Positions 19,896 to 30,900 of a stretch of 64,000 nucleotides of DNA are shown piece after piece. The stretch is from Peptostreptococcaceae bacterium VA2 (GTDB lineage Bacteria; Bacillota; Clostridia; Peptostreptococcales; Peptostreptococcaceae): contig JMMB01000007.1 of NCBI GenBank assembly GCA_000686145.1, positions 1,116,001 through 1,180,000 of the forward strand, in the 5' to 3' direction. Made by a program: the position numbers and the translations under genes. Under the pieces are notes generated by a model. That model worked only from the letters and a program-made list of their open reading frames with translations. It did not search any database and was not told the origin of the DNA. Position 1 is the stretch's first letter. The number at the start of each line of letters is the position of its first letter.

Positions 19896-21350
19896 ATGGA
19901 TAAAGACAATCTTAATGAAAATAAAAATTCTAATATCGATGAGAAAAAAGAATTAAATGAGGAAAAAGAATTAAATGAAGAAAATATTATTGAAGAAACC
20001 GAAATTTCAAAAAATAGTGAAGATGTAAAAAGTAAAGAAATAAAATCTAATAATGAAGAAGTTATATGTGAAGAAAAAGGAGAAAACTTAAATCAAGAAG
20101 AAATAAAAGATGCGTGTAAAAAGGTTCTAAATAAAAAAAATAAAATTATAATTGGAATTATAGCTGTATCAGTAATTTTGTTATATGTAATAATTAATAT
20201 AGAGGTATCTAAATATGATGATATAGTGTATCCTGGATATTCTATATACGGAGAAAGTATAGTAGGTTTAAACAAAGGTCAGTTACAAAATAAAATATAT
20301 GAATACAAAAATAAAATAAATGAAAAAATAATTAATATAGATGCTGGTGGAAATCTTTATAAATTAAATGTAGAAGATATAGTATTAAGTTACAATGAAG
20401 AGAAATTATTAAATCAAATATTTAAGGAAAATGAAGATAAAAATAAACTTCAAAAATTAGCTATAATAATAAGAAAACAAAAAAATGATTATAAGTTAGA
20501 TATTGAAGTTGATAAAAGAGCGATAAAAGAAAAATCAAATCAAATAAGCAAAGAAACTAATAAAAAATGTGAAGAGCCTAGAGTTTTAATAAACGGAAAA
20601 AATATCAGATATGAAAAAGGTAAAAAAGGTATAAAATTAGATGACAAAGATCTTTTATCAAGTATAGAGAATTCTATAAAACAAAATAATATATATAAAG
20701 AAAATATAAAAATAAGTGGTAAATATATAGACGACAATCCTAAAGTAGATATTAAAGATATAGAAGCTGTAAATTATAAAATATCAACTTTTTCCACTAC
20801 ATATGGATCTGGTGGAGGTAGAGGTCGTAATATTGAAATAGCAGCAAGTAAAATAGATGATTTACTTTTAATGCCTGGAGAAGAATTTTCATATGAAAAA
20901 TCAGTAGGACCAGTAACTCAAAGTAATGGATATACATATGCGCCTGTTATAAGTAATGGAGAGCTGATACAAGGAATAGGAGGTGGTTTATGTCAAGTTT
21001 CATCTACTTTATATAATACACAATTAAAAGCTGGCATAGTTCCAACAGAAAGAAGAAATCATTCAAAGGCAGTTAGCTATGTTCCTAGAGGACTAGATGC
21101 TACATTAGCAACTGGAAGCATTGATTATAAATTCAAAAATACTCATAAGTATCCTATAGTTATAAACACTTATGCTTTTGGGGGAAATTTAACTATAGAG
21201 TTTTGGTCAAATAAAGAGGCACTTAATGGAGTAGAGTATAAGCCTGTAGGATATGCAAATGGAAAAGTTGCAAACACATATCTTTATGGTTACGATAAAA
21301 ATGGGAAAAAGGTATATGAGAAACATATAGATACAAGTATATATAGATAA
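19896..21350 (+). CDS. VanW family membrane-anchored wall protein
   Basis: 484 residues. A long acidic, low-complexity cytoplasmic N-terminus (1-80, Glu/Lys/Asn) is followed by one transmembrane helix (about 88-106), then two peptidoglycan-binding-type modules (PG_binding_4, about 115-285) and the VanW domain (about 300-425) with IEIAASKIDDLLLMPGEEFSY, GIGGGLCQVSSTLYN and RNHSKAVSYVPRG. The domain is widespread in clostridia, extracellular by topology, and its enzymatic role is unknown. A second VanW gene lies at 39649. Start ATG follows GGGGG. A terminator follows. Confidence 0.88.
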   Translation: MDKDNLNENKNSNIDEKKELNEEKELNEENIIEETEISKNSEDVKSKEIKSNNEEVICEEKGENLNQEEIKDACKKVLNKKNKIIIGIIAVSVILLYVIINIEVSKYDDIVYPGYSIYGESIVGLNKGQLQNKIYEYKNKINEKIINIDAGGNLYKLNVEDIVLSYNEEKLLNQIFKENEDKNKLQKLAIIIRKQKNDYKLDIEVDKRAIKEKSNQISKETNKKCEEPRVLINGKNIRYEKGKKGIKLDDKDLLSSIENSIKQNNIYKENIKISGKYIDDNPKVDIKDIEAVNYKISTFSTTYGSGGGRGRNIEIAASKIDDLLLMPGEEFSYEKSVGPVTQSNGYTYAPVISNGELIQGIGGGLCQVSSTLYNTQLKAGIVPTERRNHSKAVSYVPRGLDATLATGSIDYKFKNTHKYPIVINTYAFGGNLTIEFWSNKEALNGVEYKPVGYANGKVANTYLYGYDKNGKKVYEKHIDTSIYR

Positions 21351-21389
21351 AAAAAGTGTTGCTAATAATAAAATTAGCAACACTTTTTT
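21348..21389. terminator. Bidirectional terminator
   Basis: AAAAAAGTGTTGCTAAT and complement with six-base loop, between convergent genes. Confidence 0.85.
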
Positions 21390-21395
21390 GAAATT

Positions 21396-21941
21396 TTAAT
21401 GTTTAAGTCTATTACCTGTAGATAGTAAGTATACTCCTAAGAATATTATCAATAATGATAATATTGATGCAATAAATCTAGATAAAAAGAATGGAGAAAA
21501 CACCAATACAAAACCGAATAATAATTCGAATATTCTCCAAAATCCTAATTTGAAATAAGGATTATTTCTAGATTTAAGTATTTTTGATAATTGTGAAAAT
21601 ATAAGGTAGATACCAAATAGAGATGACATAATACCTTGTATTTTATTTGGAAACACAATTAATAAGATAGCACCTACTAAAAGTATAATCTGTATGCGTA
21701 TAAAAGGAGCAATTTCATTTTTAGGTGCATATCGTCTAAGTTCATTAATATTTTTTAGATTTAGATATGCAGCAAATAATAAAGCTATAGCTAGTATCCA
21801 CGATACTATTTTTATTCCGATACCCTTATAAAAAAAAGACAAAGTCCCTAATGCAAGAAAAAGGGCACCCATTATTATAAATTTATTACAATTTTCTTTT
21901 TTATAGATATTATCAAAGTTGATATTAAATATTTGAAACAT
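21396..21941 (-). CDS. Polytopic membrane protein, DUF308/HdeD-like
   Basis: 181 residues with six hydrophobic segments in three pairs, a short cytosolic N-terminus and a basic loop after the fourth helix (SKILKSRNN). The paired-helix pattern resembles DUF308 (HdeD-like) proteins, whose function is unknown; I hold this only as a fold-level match. Start ATG at 21941 follows a GAGGTGA site. Monocistronic. Confidence 0.6.
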   Translation of the reverse strand: MFQIFNINFDNIYKKENCNKFIIMGALFLALGTLSFFYKGIGIKIVSWILAIALLFAAYLNLKNINELRRYAPKNEIAPFIRIQIILLVGAILLIVFPNKIQGIMSSLFGIYLIFSQLSKILKSRNNPYFKLGFWRIFELLFGFVLVFSPFFLSRFIASILSLLIIFLGVYLLSTGNRLKH

Positions 21942-22087
21942 TCTATCACCTCGTAAATTTTAATTACACAATCAATTTAAAGTCATTATAACAAAAAAAC
22001 TTTTTAAGAGTCAACTTATTATATATGGTTATTAATAAATAGGTTGTATCATAAAATTAAAATAGAGATATTAAAGGAGGGATTAAA

Positions 22088-22516
22088 ATGTCAAATATAG
22101 GAGCGATAATATGTGCAATATTAGCAGGAGGGTCTACGGCACTAGAAGCGTTTGTAAACGGTGAATTAGGTAAAAATACTACGGCATTAACTGCAACTTT
22201 TATAAGTTTAGTGGTAGGAGTTTTATTTTTTTTTATAAGTATTTTAGTAACTGGGGATTTGAAATCTTTAATGAATATAAGTGATATAAATCCAAAACTA
22301 CTCATTGGAGGGGTACTAGGAGGGCTTGTAATATACTTTACAGTGAAGTCAGTGCCAACATTAGGTGTTTCAAATACGTTAACATTAATAGTAGTTTCTC
22401 AAATGTTAATAGGGCTTTTAATTGATGGTATAATTTTAGGACAAGGAAATATGCATTTATATAAATACATAGGAGCTATTTTGTTAGTTATAGGAACTTT
22501 TTTTATATTAAATTAA
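22088..22516 (+). CDS. DMT superfamily protein, YdcZ/DUF606 type
   Basis: 142 residues with five membrane helices, which is one half-unit of the drug/metabolite transporter fold as in YdcZ (DUF606) proteins. The first helix carries the family's AGGSTALEAFVNGELGK pattern. Such short proteins work as dimers; the substrate is unknown. Start ATG follows AAAGGAGGG. A terminator-like hairpin lies downstream. Confidence 0.8.
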   Translation: MSNIGAIICAILAGGSTALEAFVNGELGKNTTALTATFISLVVGVLFFFISILVTGDLKSLMNISDINPKLLIGGVLGGLVIYFTVKSVPTLGVSNTLTLIVVSQMLIGLLIDGIILGQGNMHLYKYIGAILLVIGTFFILN

Positions 22517-22542
22517 GTATATGTTTAAATGATAGTAAATAT

Positions 22543-22578
22543 AAAACAACTATAAATATAATTTATATAGGTGTTTTA
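22543..22578. terminator. Terminator-like hairpin between convergent genes
   Basis: AAAACA-CTATAAAT paired with ATTTATATAG-TGTTTT, followed by a T-rich stretch. Confidence 0.6.
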
Positions 22579-22591
22579 TATTTTAAAAAAA

Positions 22592-22732
22592 TTATTTCTT
22601 TTCCCATGCTATAACAACAAATTCTTTTCCTGTAGATTTTTTAAGATCATTCTCTGCTTTTTTTATAGCCTCTTGGTCTTTTTGTGATATGGTAGCTATT
22701 TCATATACACCGTTGGAAGTTTGATTTTGCAT
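22592..22732 (-). CDS. Small conserved-looking protein, 46 residues, unknown
   Basis: 46-residue soluble protein with a helical middle (QKDQEAIKKAENDLKKS) and a C-terminal strand EFVVIAWEKK. The ATG at 22732 is correct because a full AGGAGG lies eight bases upstream; any longer reading frame lacks a ribosome site. No family recognised. The perfect ribosome site and a nearby terminator indicate that it is a genuine gene. Confidence 0.65.
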   Translation of the reverse strand: MQNQTSNGVYEIATISQKDQEAIKKAENDLKKSTGKEFVVIAWEKK

Positions 22733-22905
22733 AATGTATTTCCTCCTTAACATTATTTTCAAATATAGTTTGTGTAAAAAATAAAACTTATATAACAATA
22801 ATTAATTTACATAACTGGGAAAAATAAATTGTGTACATTGGTATTATACTAAGGTATATAATAGAATAAGTATTAATTTATACAAATTAAATTAGGAGTG
22901 ATATT

Positions 22906-23553
22906 TTGCGGTCAAGACAACAAATTTTAAAAAGTGTGTTATTAATAATTTTAGGATCATCAATATTATCTTTTGGAAGTTATAATTTTAATTATCAAAA
23001 TAGCGTAACAGAGGGTGGAGTTTTAGGATTAATACTTTTGATAAAAAATATATTTGATATATCTCCAGCTATAACAAGTTTAATAATAGATGTATCATTA
23101 TTTGCACTGGGTTCTAAATTTTTTGGTAAAAAATTCTTACTATATTCACTAGTATCTACAGCTACATTTTCTATAACATATAAAACTTGGGAAAGCATAG
23201 GATTTTTGATACCTAGTCTTATGAATAATATGCTGATAGGGAGTATATTAGCTGGTATTTTTGTAGGTGTAGGCGTAGGATTTGTAGTAAGAGGAGGAGG
23301 AGCAGCAGGTGGAGATGATGTTATTGCTCTTTTAGGTAATAGATTTACAAAATTAAAAGTAAATCATATTTATTTAATAACAGATGCTATAGTTCTTTTG
23401 TTATCACTAGTATATTTAGATTTTAAACAAGTATTTTTCTCTATAATTGCGGTAACTATAAGTGGTAAAATAATCAGTTTGATTTATAAAGACAATGATG
23501 AAGATGATGATGAAGGTAAAGAGTGTAATGAAGAAGAGGTAATATTATTATAA
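22906..23553 (+). CDS. YitT-family membrane protein (short form)
   Basis: 215 residues with five to six transmembrane helices and the YitT (DUF161) core, including TEGGVLGLILLIKN and GVGVGFVVRGGGAAGGDDVIA. Unlike the YitT protein at 46073 it lacks the C-terminal DUF2179 domain and instead ends in a very acidic tail (DNDEDDDEGKE). Function unknown. Start is TTG at 22906, behind AGGAGTGA. The MerR regulator follows after about 100 bases. Confidence 0.8.
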   Translation: MRSRQQILKSVLLIILGSSILSFGSYNFNYQNSVTEGGVLGLILLIKNIFDISPAITSLIIDVSLFALGSKFFGKKFLLYSLVSTATFSITYKTWESIGFLIPSLMNNMLIGSILAGIFVGVGVGFVVRGGGAAGGDDVIALLGNRFTKLKVNHIYLITDAIVLLLSLVYLDFKQVFFSIIAVTISGKIISLIYKDNDEDDDEGKECNEEEVILL

Positions 23554-23615
23554 AAGCTATGAGATATTTAAAATAATCTTGATAAAAGGAGTATTTTAAT
23601 TTACTCATAGCTTTT
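23552..23615 (+). other. Long-loop inverted repeat in the yitT-merR gap
   Basis: Perfect 12-bp arms AAAAGCTATGAG (23552-23563) and its complement (23604-23615) enclose a 40-base loop. It may act as a terminator with a short T4 tail, or as an mRNA structure ahead of the MerR gene. Confidence 0.4.
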
Positions 23616-23656
23616 ATAAAATAACTTAAAAAAGATACATAGGAAGGAATTATAAT

Positions 23657-24481
23657 ATGAAAGATTATTATAAAATAGGAGAAATCTCTAAGATATATGG
23701 TATAGGAAGAGATTCTTTAATGTATTATGAAGAGTTAGGTATATTAAAACCATTTAGAGATACTAATGGATATAGAATGTACAGGATATCGGATATTTGG
23801 AGATTGAATTTAATAAAAGAATTTAGAAATTTAGATTTTCCAATGAAAAAAATAAAAGAATATTTAGATTGTAGAAGTATAGAAAATACAAATAAAATAT
23901 TAAAAGAAGAGATAAATTTGATAAGTAAAAAAATAAAAGAGCTCGAAAAACATAAAGAAAATATCAGTAAAAGGCTAAATTCTATAGATGATGCAGTTAA
24001 TAATTCAAAGCTAGAAGAAATAGAATTAGTTTATATAAATGAAAGAAAAGCATTAAAATTAAATGCTGATATAAAAAAGGATGAAGATGTAGATTTTTTG
24101 ATACAAAAACTTCAAAAAGAATATGAAAGTAGGTTTAACATACTTGGAAACAATAATATTGGGGCTACATTTTCATTAGATAAAGTAAAGCAAGGAATAT
24201 TCAATGAATTTAAGTCTGTATTTTGCTTCCTAGATGAACATGAGTTGATATATAATATAGTGGTGAAAGAAGGATATTATGTAACATTAACATATAGAGG
24301 TGGATATAAAAATAATAAATTTTATTTAAATAAAATGATGAATTACATAAATCAAAATGGTTATAAAATTATAACAGACCCTATAGAAATATATAAAATC
24401 GACATACATGAAACAGGAATTGTAGATGAGTTTATTACTGAAATACAAATACCTGTTTATATAAATAAAGCTAATAGTTAA
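23657..24481 (+). CDS. MerR-family transcription regulator with effector-binding domain
   Basis: 274 residues. The N-terminal MerR winged helix (1-70: YYKIGEISKIYGIGRDSLMYYEELGIL) is followed by a dimerisation coiled coil (about 75-125) and a C-terminal GyrI/BmrR-like effector domain (about 130-270). Such regulators activate drug-response genes by untwisting promoters with a long spacer. The target is not evident; the adjacent YitT gene is one candidate. Start ATG follows AGGAAGG. Confidence 0.85.
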   Translation: MKDYYKIGEISKIYGIGRDSLMYYEELGILKPFRDTNGYRMYRISDIWRLNLIKEFRNLDFPMKKIKEYLDCRSIENTNKILKEEINLISKKIKELEKHKENISKRLNSIDDAVNNSKLEEIELVYINERKALKLNADIKKDEDVDFLIQKLQKEYESRFNILGNNNIGATFSLDKVKQGIFNEFKSVFCFLDEHELIYNIVVKEGYYVTLTYRGGYKNNKFYLNKMMNYINQNGYKIITDPIEIYKIDIHETGIVDEFITEIQIPVYINKANS

Positions 24482-24628
24482 AACATATATGCACTTTGAT
24501 AAATAAAAATAAATTAAATAGTAACAAAAATTAGAAAAATGTCATAATATTAAATATAGATACTAATCTATTTAGGTCTATTTATATAAATTATGTGTCA
24601 AGGCTTATAAATATAATGTGCGGAATAT

Positions 24629-24665
24629 AAAATAGTAGAAACTTAGAATAAGTTTCTACTATTTT
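24629..24665. terminator. Terminator (mainly for the PHP gene)
   Basis: AAAATAGTAGAAACTT/AAGTTTCTACTATTTT hairpin with 5-base loop. Confidence 0.8.
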
Positions 24666-24677
24666 GATTTAATAAAA

Positions 24678-26114
24678 TTATTTTATCCATATAGGAGCAG
24701 TAACAGATATTTTATCATTTTTTTGAATTATTTTAACATAATAAAACTTGTTTTTTATTGATTTACTGCTAAACTCTAACTTAGCTAAATTAGAGTTAAA
24801 TTTTTTGATTTTTATTATATCTCCTTTATTACTTATAATTTGGATTTCTTCTATCTTATCTTCAGAATCAGTATCAATTACACTTACGCAGAATCTAAGT
24901 TTAGAAGTTTTACTTATTGTAGATCCCATAGGCAGATCGTTTATAGTGTAATCAATTTTAATATTTTTATCTTCAGTAGCATAGACCCTCATATGTTTAA
25001 GAGCATCGTATAAGCCATCCTTAGTTAAATCAGTAGACAATACCACTGTCCTAAATTCATTAGCTATACCAAAATTAACTCTATGGTTATCTTGATTACA
25101 AGTTGGGGCTAAATGCCATCCGTTATCTAATGCTAATTGATACATATCATGAGATCTAATGTTTTTGCTAATATCTTTATTATATCCGTTCCCGACTTCT
25201 ATCAATGAGATAACGCTATCTCCATAAGATGAGTATTTTAAGTTATTAAATTTTCCGAATTTATCACATGGATGGTTAAATTGACCGATTAAATTGTCTT
25301 GATTATAAATCAGTTTATAAAAATCATCTAATTTCATATCAGGTAATTCTGAACAAACAAATCCTTCTGAGTTAAATATATTTATATGACCAATTGGATT
25401 TTCTATTTTATAGGGATAAGTCATTTCAAATCCATTAAGAGCTATAAATTTTCCATTTGAAGTAAACATATTTTTATATTTTATTAGTTCAGTCCATTCA
25501 TTGCTAAATGATGCATTTTCTATACTACATTTAAGGTTATTATCTAACATATTAGAATGTTCTGTTATAGCAAAAAAGTCTAAATTGGCTTTATCTCTAG
25601 CTAAGTAGTAAGCATCACTATAACTACCATGACCATCGCTTGCTGCTGTATGAGAATGCAATAAACCTCTGTAATGATTATAAACAGGTGTACCAACTAC
25701 AAAATACCATTCAAGAGACGTTATCTTATTATTTTTTGATGAATCGTATGTCTCTAGCTTTACTATTTGAGTACCTCTTTTAAATTTTTTATCAGGCGTA
25801 TAACTAATTTCATTTTCAGATATAGTTGATTTACTAGTTACATCTTGATAGTTTACAAATAATTTAACTAAAGAAGTATCTATATTATTTTGACTAGAAT
25901 AATTTATTTTTATAGTTGGTTTAGAGACTATGTACTGTTCACATTTATTTGGAGATACAGCGTTTATAATTAGTTCATTATTCTCTAAATTACTACTTTG
26001 TAAAGTCTTTTCATTTATTAATTTTGAACTAAAAAAATTATTATATGAGATTTTACTTATTGTAATAAATGAGAACAGTAACATTAATAATATTATCTTT
26101 TTTTTTGATGTCAT
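24678..26114 (-). CDS. CehA/McbA-type PHP-domain metallohydrolase, membrane-anchored
   Basis: 478 residues with an N-terminal signal anchor (about 5-22), a strand-rich Ig-like region (about 45-140, including the NNIDTSLVKLFVN segment) and a PHP hydrolase domain (about 145-390). Metal-binding motifs are visible: LLHSHTAASDGHG, AITEHSN, QFNHPC and QDNHR. The C-terminal 90 residues are beta rich. Related proteins are phosphoesterases; an extracellular location follows from the anchor. The natural substrate is unknown. Monocistronic. Confidence 0.8.
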   Translation of the reverse strand: MTSKKKIILLMLLFSFITISKISYNNFFSSKLINEKTLQSSNLENNELIINAVSPNKCEQYIVSKPTIKINYSSQNNIDTSLVKLFVNYQDVTSKSTISENEISYTPDKKFKRGTQIVKLETYDSSKNNKITSLEWYFVVGTPVYNHYRGLLHSHTAASDGHGSYSDAYYLARDKANLDFFAITEHSNMLDNNLKCSIENASFSNEWTELIKYKNMFTSNGKFIALNGFEMTYPYKIENPIGHINIFNSEGFVCSELPDMKLDDFYKLIYNQDNLIGQFNHPCDKFGKFNNLKYSSYGDSVISLIEVGNGYNKDISKNIRSHDMYQLALDNGWHLAPTCNQDNHRVNFGIANEFRTVVLSTDLTKDGLYDALKHMRVYATEDKNIKIDYTINDLPMGSTISKTSKLRFCVSVIDTDSEDKIEEIQIISNKGDIIKIKKFNSNLAKLEFSSKSIKNKFYYVKIIQKNDKISVTAPIWIK

Positions 26115-26240
26115 AGTAATCAGTCCTTTTTATAAAAATATAATACTTATGTTATGTATTTTTTTATGTGTACATACATGAAATTATAGGATACTTTAAT
26201 ATAATTTACTAAGGGGTAAAATACTTACTAGGAGGGTACT

Positions 26241-26744
26241 ATGAAAATAGAAGCTATTGAAATAAATAAAAGCAAAAAAGAAGCCTTAAAGCATGTATCA
26301 AGAAAAATGCCGTTAATGAGTAAAGTTTCTCAATTCAATACAGTAGTAAGTGATATACATTTAGAATATATAGAACTAAAAGTATTAAACTATGAAGTAA
26401 TAAGTAGAGAAAAAACCAATAAGGTATTTAGACATGAAACAAAAAAACATTACATAACAATGTTAGTAAATACTTTTAATGGATATTCTGAATCTATTGA
26501 TATAATACCTAGTACAACAAGAAGGTATGTAACTAAAAGCCGTATAAAAAAAGCTAAAATAGGGGAATGCGATATTATAGAAGGTGTTAAAAGTGAGATT
26601 ATGAATTTCTTAGGAGAGAAATACAAAAGCAATACATTAGATAAACTTAATTTACAAAATATTAATATAAAAGAAGTTAAAAGTATTTATAAACCCTATT
26701 GGGTAGCAAATTTTAGAGGTAGAAGTATATTAGTTGATGCGTGA
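26241..26744 (+). CDS. Hypothetical protein, 167 residues
   Basis: No family recognised. It is a basic soluble protein without signal peptide, with a predicted strand-rich core (HYITMLVNTFNGYSESIDIIP) and a C-terminal YKPYWVANFRGRSILVDA. Start ATG follows GGAGGG with good spacing and a clear terminator follows, so it is a real gene. Monocistronic between the PHP gene and pdaA. Confidence 0.65.
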   Translation: MKIEAIEINKSKKEALKHVSRKMPLMSKVSQFNTVVSDIHLEYIELKVLNYEVISREKTNKVFRHETKKHYITMLVNTFNGYSESIDIIPSTTRRYVTKSRIKKAKIGECDIIEGVKSEIMNFLGEKYKSNTLDKLNLQNINIKEVKSIYKPYWVANFRGRSILVDA

Positions 26745-26752
26745 AGCATTAT

Positions 26753-26794
26753 AAAAAAGATATAGAGGTGATTAATTGTCTCTATATCTTTTTT
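26753..26794. terminator. Bidirectional terminator
   Basis: AAAAAAGATATAGAG and complement, 12-base loop, between convergent genes. Confidence 0.85.
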
Positions 26795-26803
26795 ATGAAA
26801 AAA

Positions 26804-27641
26804 TTAATTTTTAGTAGTATTATTTTTTATTAAATAGTCTAATGTTTTTAGCTCATAGCCTTCCTTTTCCCAATGAGTAAGTACTTCATCTAATATCTCA
26901 GTATTAGTTTTAGAGTTTGGGTGAAGTAAAACTATTGCACCAGGGTGAGTTCTTGAATATATCTTTTCTTTAGCATATTCATGCGTAGGTTGTTTATCAT
27001 TATACCAGTCAACATAAGCAAAGCTCCAAAATATTGAACTATAACCTAAATCTTGAGTATATTTTAAAGATTGTTCGCTAAACTTACCCATAGGAGGTCT
27101 AAAATATTTTGGCATGTCTTTACCTGTAACATCTTTGTAAGCTTTCTCAACGCTAGTAAATTCAGATTTAAACTTATTAAAGTCTGTAATTTGAGCCATT
27201 GAAGGATGTGTTTTAGAATGATTACAAACTAAATGGCCTTCTTTTTCCATTCTTTTTATTAAGTCTGGATTATTTTTGATATAGCTTTCAACGACAAAGA
27301 ACTGAGCTTTGGCATTGTGTTTTTTTAGAGTATTAAGTATGCTCTCAGTAGTACCATTTTCATATCCTGCATCAAAAGACAGATATAAAATTTTTTCATT
27401 AGGTGCTCCAACATAATAAGAATTATATTTTCTAAAGAAATTAGCTTCCTTTATTGGGTCTGGTTGTTGGCCATCATTTCTAGGATTAAAGTACCAACTA
27501 TATTCTTGAGTACTGAGATCTTGATTTAATATTTGAGTTTTTGATTTATTAATCATATGAAAGTTAGTTCCAACTAATACACAAAATACTAATACAAAAA
27601 AAACTAAGAATAAAATAAGTTCTAGACTTTCTATTGTTCAT
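26804..27641 (-). CDS. pdaA: Polysaccharide deacetylase, PdaA-type (spore cortex), frameshifted at N-terminus
   Basis: NodB-fold deacetylase of about 265 residues, matching PdaA enzymes that make muramic delta-lactam in the spore cortex. Motifs: SFDAGYENG for the Asp pair, HSKTHPSM for metal His, YFRPPMGKFSE, and a C-terminal HPGAIVLLHPNSK. Asp-Ala-Gly replaces the DDG of PgdA types, as is usual in PdaA. The natural start is ATG at 27641 behind GAGGTGA, giving MNNRKSRTYFI then a hydrophobic anchor. A T8 run (plus-strand A8, 27596-27603) puts this start out of frame with the catalytic body; one base fewer restores a single protein. Without repair only an ATG at 27556 without ribosome site is available. 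Confidence 0.85.
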
Positions 27642-27911
27642 AAAATCACCTCTAATTGTTATAAAAGTTGTAATATTAATCTATATATAGTTTCTATAAA
27701 TAAAGTAAAAATATACTCTGAAAATTAAAATCTAAAAAATAAAATATTATTTTTGAATTATAAATGATGATTTTATTAAAAAACTAATACTTTATAAAAA
27801 TATACTTTTACTTTTGGGATAAACTTATCATATAATTATGTATACAAAATGAGTGAAAATAAAATCTTATTAAGATACTTTAAAAGAAGATTTTATTGAA
27901 AGGACTATAAA
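27642..27911. other. Divergent promoter region between pdaA and the dinG-like gene
   Basis: AT-rich gap between divergent starts. I see no coding sequence or strong hairpin; it should hold the promoters of both genes. Confidence 0.5.
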
Positions 27912-30900
27912 ATGAAGGATACTATAAATATATTATCTAATGAAGTTGTAAGTTTTTTAGATAATGTTGTATATTTAGATATAGAAACGAGCGGATTAAA
28001 TCTGAGTAACTTTGAAATAATAGAAATTGGAGCCATTAAAATAAAAAATGGCAATAAGCAAATATTTAACACACTAGTAAAAAATAAAAAATCAATTTCT
28101 ACACAAGCATATTCTCGATATAGTAACTTATATAAAAAAAATATTCAAAGTGCACCTGAATTAAATAATATAATAGGCGAATTTGTAGATTTTGTTGAAG
28201 ATGCAGTTATTATTTGCCACAATGCATTATTTGTAAAGCAACTTTTAAATAAATATATGCCAAAAATTAAAAATAAAATTATAAATTCTATGGAACTAGC
28301 AATTGTATTAGAGCCATATCATAAAGAACACAGTTTAAAATATTTGAAAAAACACTTAATAAATATAAATCAAAAAAGAGATGAAAAATCCCTGACTTTA
28401 TATAAAATAGAAGATATGATTAAGATCATTAATATATTAATAGTCAAATTAAAAAAGTCAGAAGAATCTACATTAGAGCCATTAACTTTTAAAATAAACT
28501 CATATCTAAATAAATTCATGTTACCAAAGTGGGAATGGAGTGAATTGATAGAAAGTGCTTCTTGTACAGAATATTATTATGAAAAAGAAACATTGAAGGA
28601 AGATAAAGGTATAAAAGAAAAAAATATTTTAAAAAAAATTTATAAAAATGATAAAAACTATGAAGAATTATTAAAAGATGAAAGTATATGGGAAAGTAAA
28701 GAGGGTTTTTTATATGAATACAGACCTGGTCAATATGAACTTACCAAAACTATAAGAGAAACATTTAAAGCAAGATCAACTACTTCTAAAATTGCATGTA
28801 TACAAGCGCCTACAGGAATAGGTAAAAGTGTTGGATATTTACTTCCTGTAATTTTAGAATCGAGGCTAAATAATAAAAGAGTTATTATATCTACTGATAC
28901 AAAAGAGTTACAAATACAACTTATTAATAAAGATATACCTAATGTGTTGAACTCTTTAAATCTTAATAATAAGGTTAGCTATGGATATATAAAAGGGAAA
29001 AATAATTATATCTGTGTAGAAAAATTGGAAATTTATAAAAAGGATTATAATGAACAGAATCCAACTATAAATGAGATATTAGGTATTATAATTTTAGAAA
29101 GATTTATACAAGATGGTAAGCATGGCGATATAGAAGAAATAAACCATTTTATAATAAGTCATTTTGAAAAAATGGATATCCACTTAAGGCATGTAATGTG
29201 CGACCCTAATTTATGTAGGCCTAAAAAATGTTTTAAAAATTGCTTATATAAAATAAGAACAGAAGAATTAAAGGAAGAAGATATAACAGTTATAAATCAT
29301 TCACTACTAGCTAGATGGCCTTATAAGGAAGAAAAACCATTAGAACATATAATAGTTGATGAAGCACATAATTTAGTTGAAAAAGGATATGATTTTTTTT
29401 CTAGTACCATTGACTATAAGATGTTTAGTCATTTTTTAAAAGAAATATATCCATATGAAAATATAAAGAATAGTATATTTGCATATGAAAATAAAAATAA
29501 AAAGATAAAACCATTTGATAAATTTTATCATCACGTACATTTTGATAGGAATATAAAAAATAAAATAAGTACTAATATAAATTTAATAATAGAAGAAATG
29601 AAAAATATATTGAGTTTTGGAATGAATTCGCATTATAAAAATATAAGTAAGTATAATTTAAGGTGGGAATTAAATTTACAAGAAGACGAAATAGCTGGAA
29701 AGGCAAAGAATGACAATGAAATAAAAAACATAACTTACAGTAAGTATAGCCAAATAATAAAAATTAGTTGTGAGAATATAATAAGAAATTTAGTATCTAT
29801 ATTAGTTATCATAGATAGAAATTTAGATGATGATAGTATAGATAAAGAGTCTGATATTTATAAATTTGGAAAAGCTAGAATAAGTGAATTAGAAAATATA
29901 AAATCTATATTTCAAACTTTTATGGAATATAGTAAGGATGACGATTTTGCAAGGATAATTGAAATAGATAAAAATTATAATTACTTCGAAATAAGAGTTG
30001 TTCCATTAAAACTAGCTACATTATTTGAAGAAAATATATTAACTCAAATAGAAAGCGGAGTGTTTTTATCAGCTACTTTAAGCGTAGAAAATAGCATGGA
30101 TTATTTTAAAAATACATTAGGTATAAATAGAGTTGAAAATATAGAAAAGATAATACCTCCATTATATGATTATAAAAATAGAGTATCAATAATTGGATTA
30201 AATGATCTATGTAATTATAGTAATAAGGATTTTCCAAAAGAAATGAGTAATGTTATAAATAATGTATCTCAAATAACACAAGGTCATTTACTATCCTTAT
30301 TTAACAGCAGAGATAGGCTAGAAAAAACATATGACTATCTTTTAGATGATTTAAATAATCACAATATAGAGGTTTATATGAATAAAAAAGGTATTAAAAA
30401 TTTAAATGATATAAATAAAAGATGTGTAGTATTAGGTTCTAAGGGATGTTTTGAAGGTGTAGATATACCTGGAGATGGATTGATTTGTGTTACACTAGAT
30501 AAAATACCAAATTTAAATCCAAAAGATCCATTATATTCAACAATTATGAAAAAATATAATCTGCCTTATCATATTGTAAATTACCCACAAATGGCTATAA
30601 AGGTTAAACAAGCTATGGGTAGAATTTTAAGAAGTCAATATGATTATGGTTGTTTTGTAATTTTTAATACAGGAACTAATTTGCATACTATAAAAAAGCT
30701 AGAAAATGATTTACATGGATGTAGTATAAATATTATGGGGAAAAGTAAAATAACAAACTATATAAGCGATCACTTATATAAATCTAGAACTGTTGTGATG
30801 AATAAGACTTTAACAGAAATTATAGATATATTAAAATATGATGATAATATGAACCTTAAAAATGTAGAAAAATTTATAAATAAACAAATGAAAAATAGAA

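Noticed and set aside
26804-27641. Calling pdaA a pseudogene
   Set aside because: All catalytic motifs are intact and a single homopolymer base restores it; decay elsewhere in the gene is absent.
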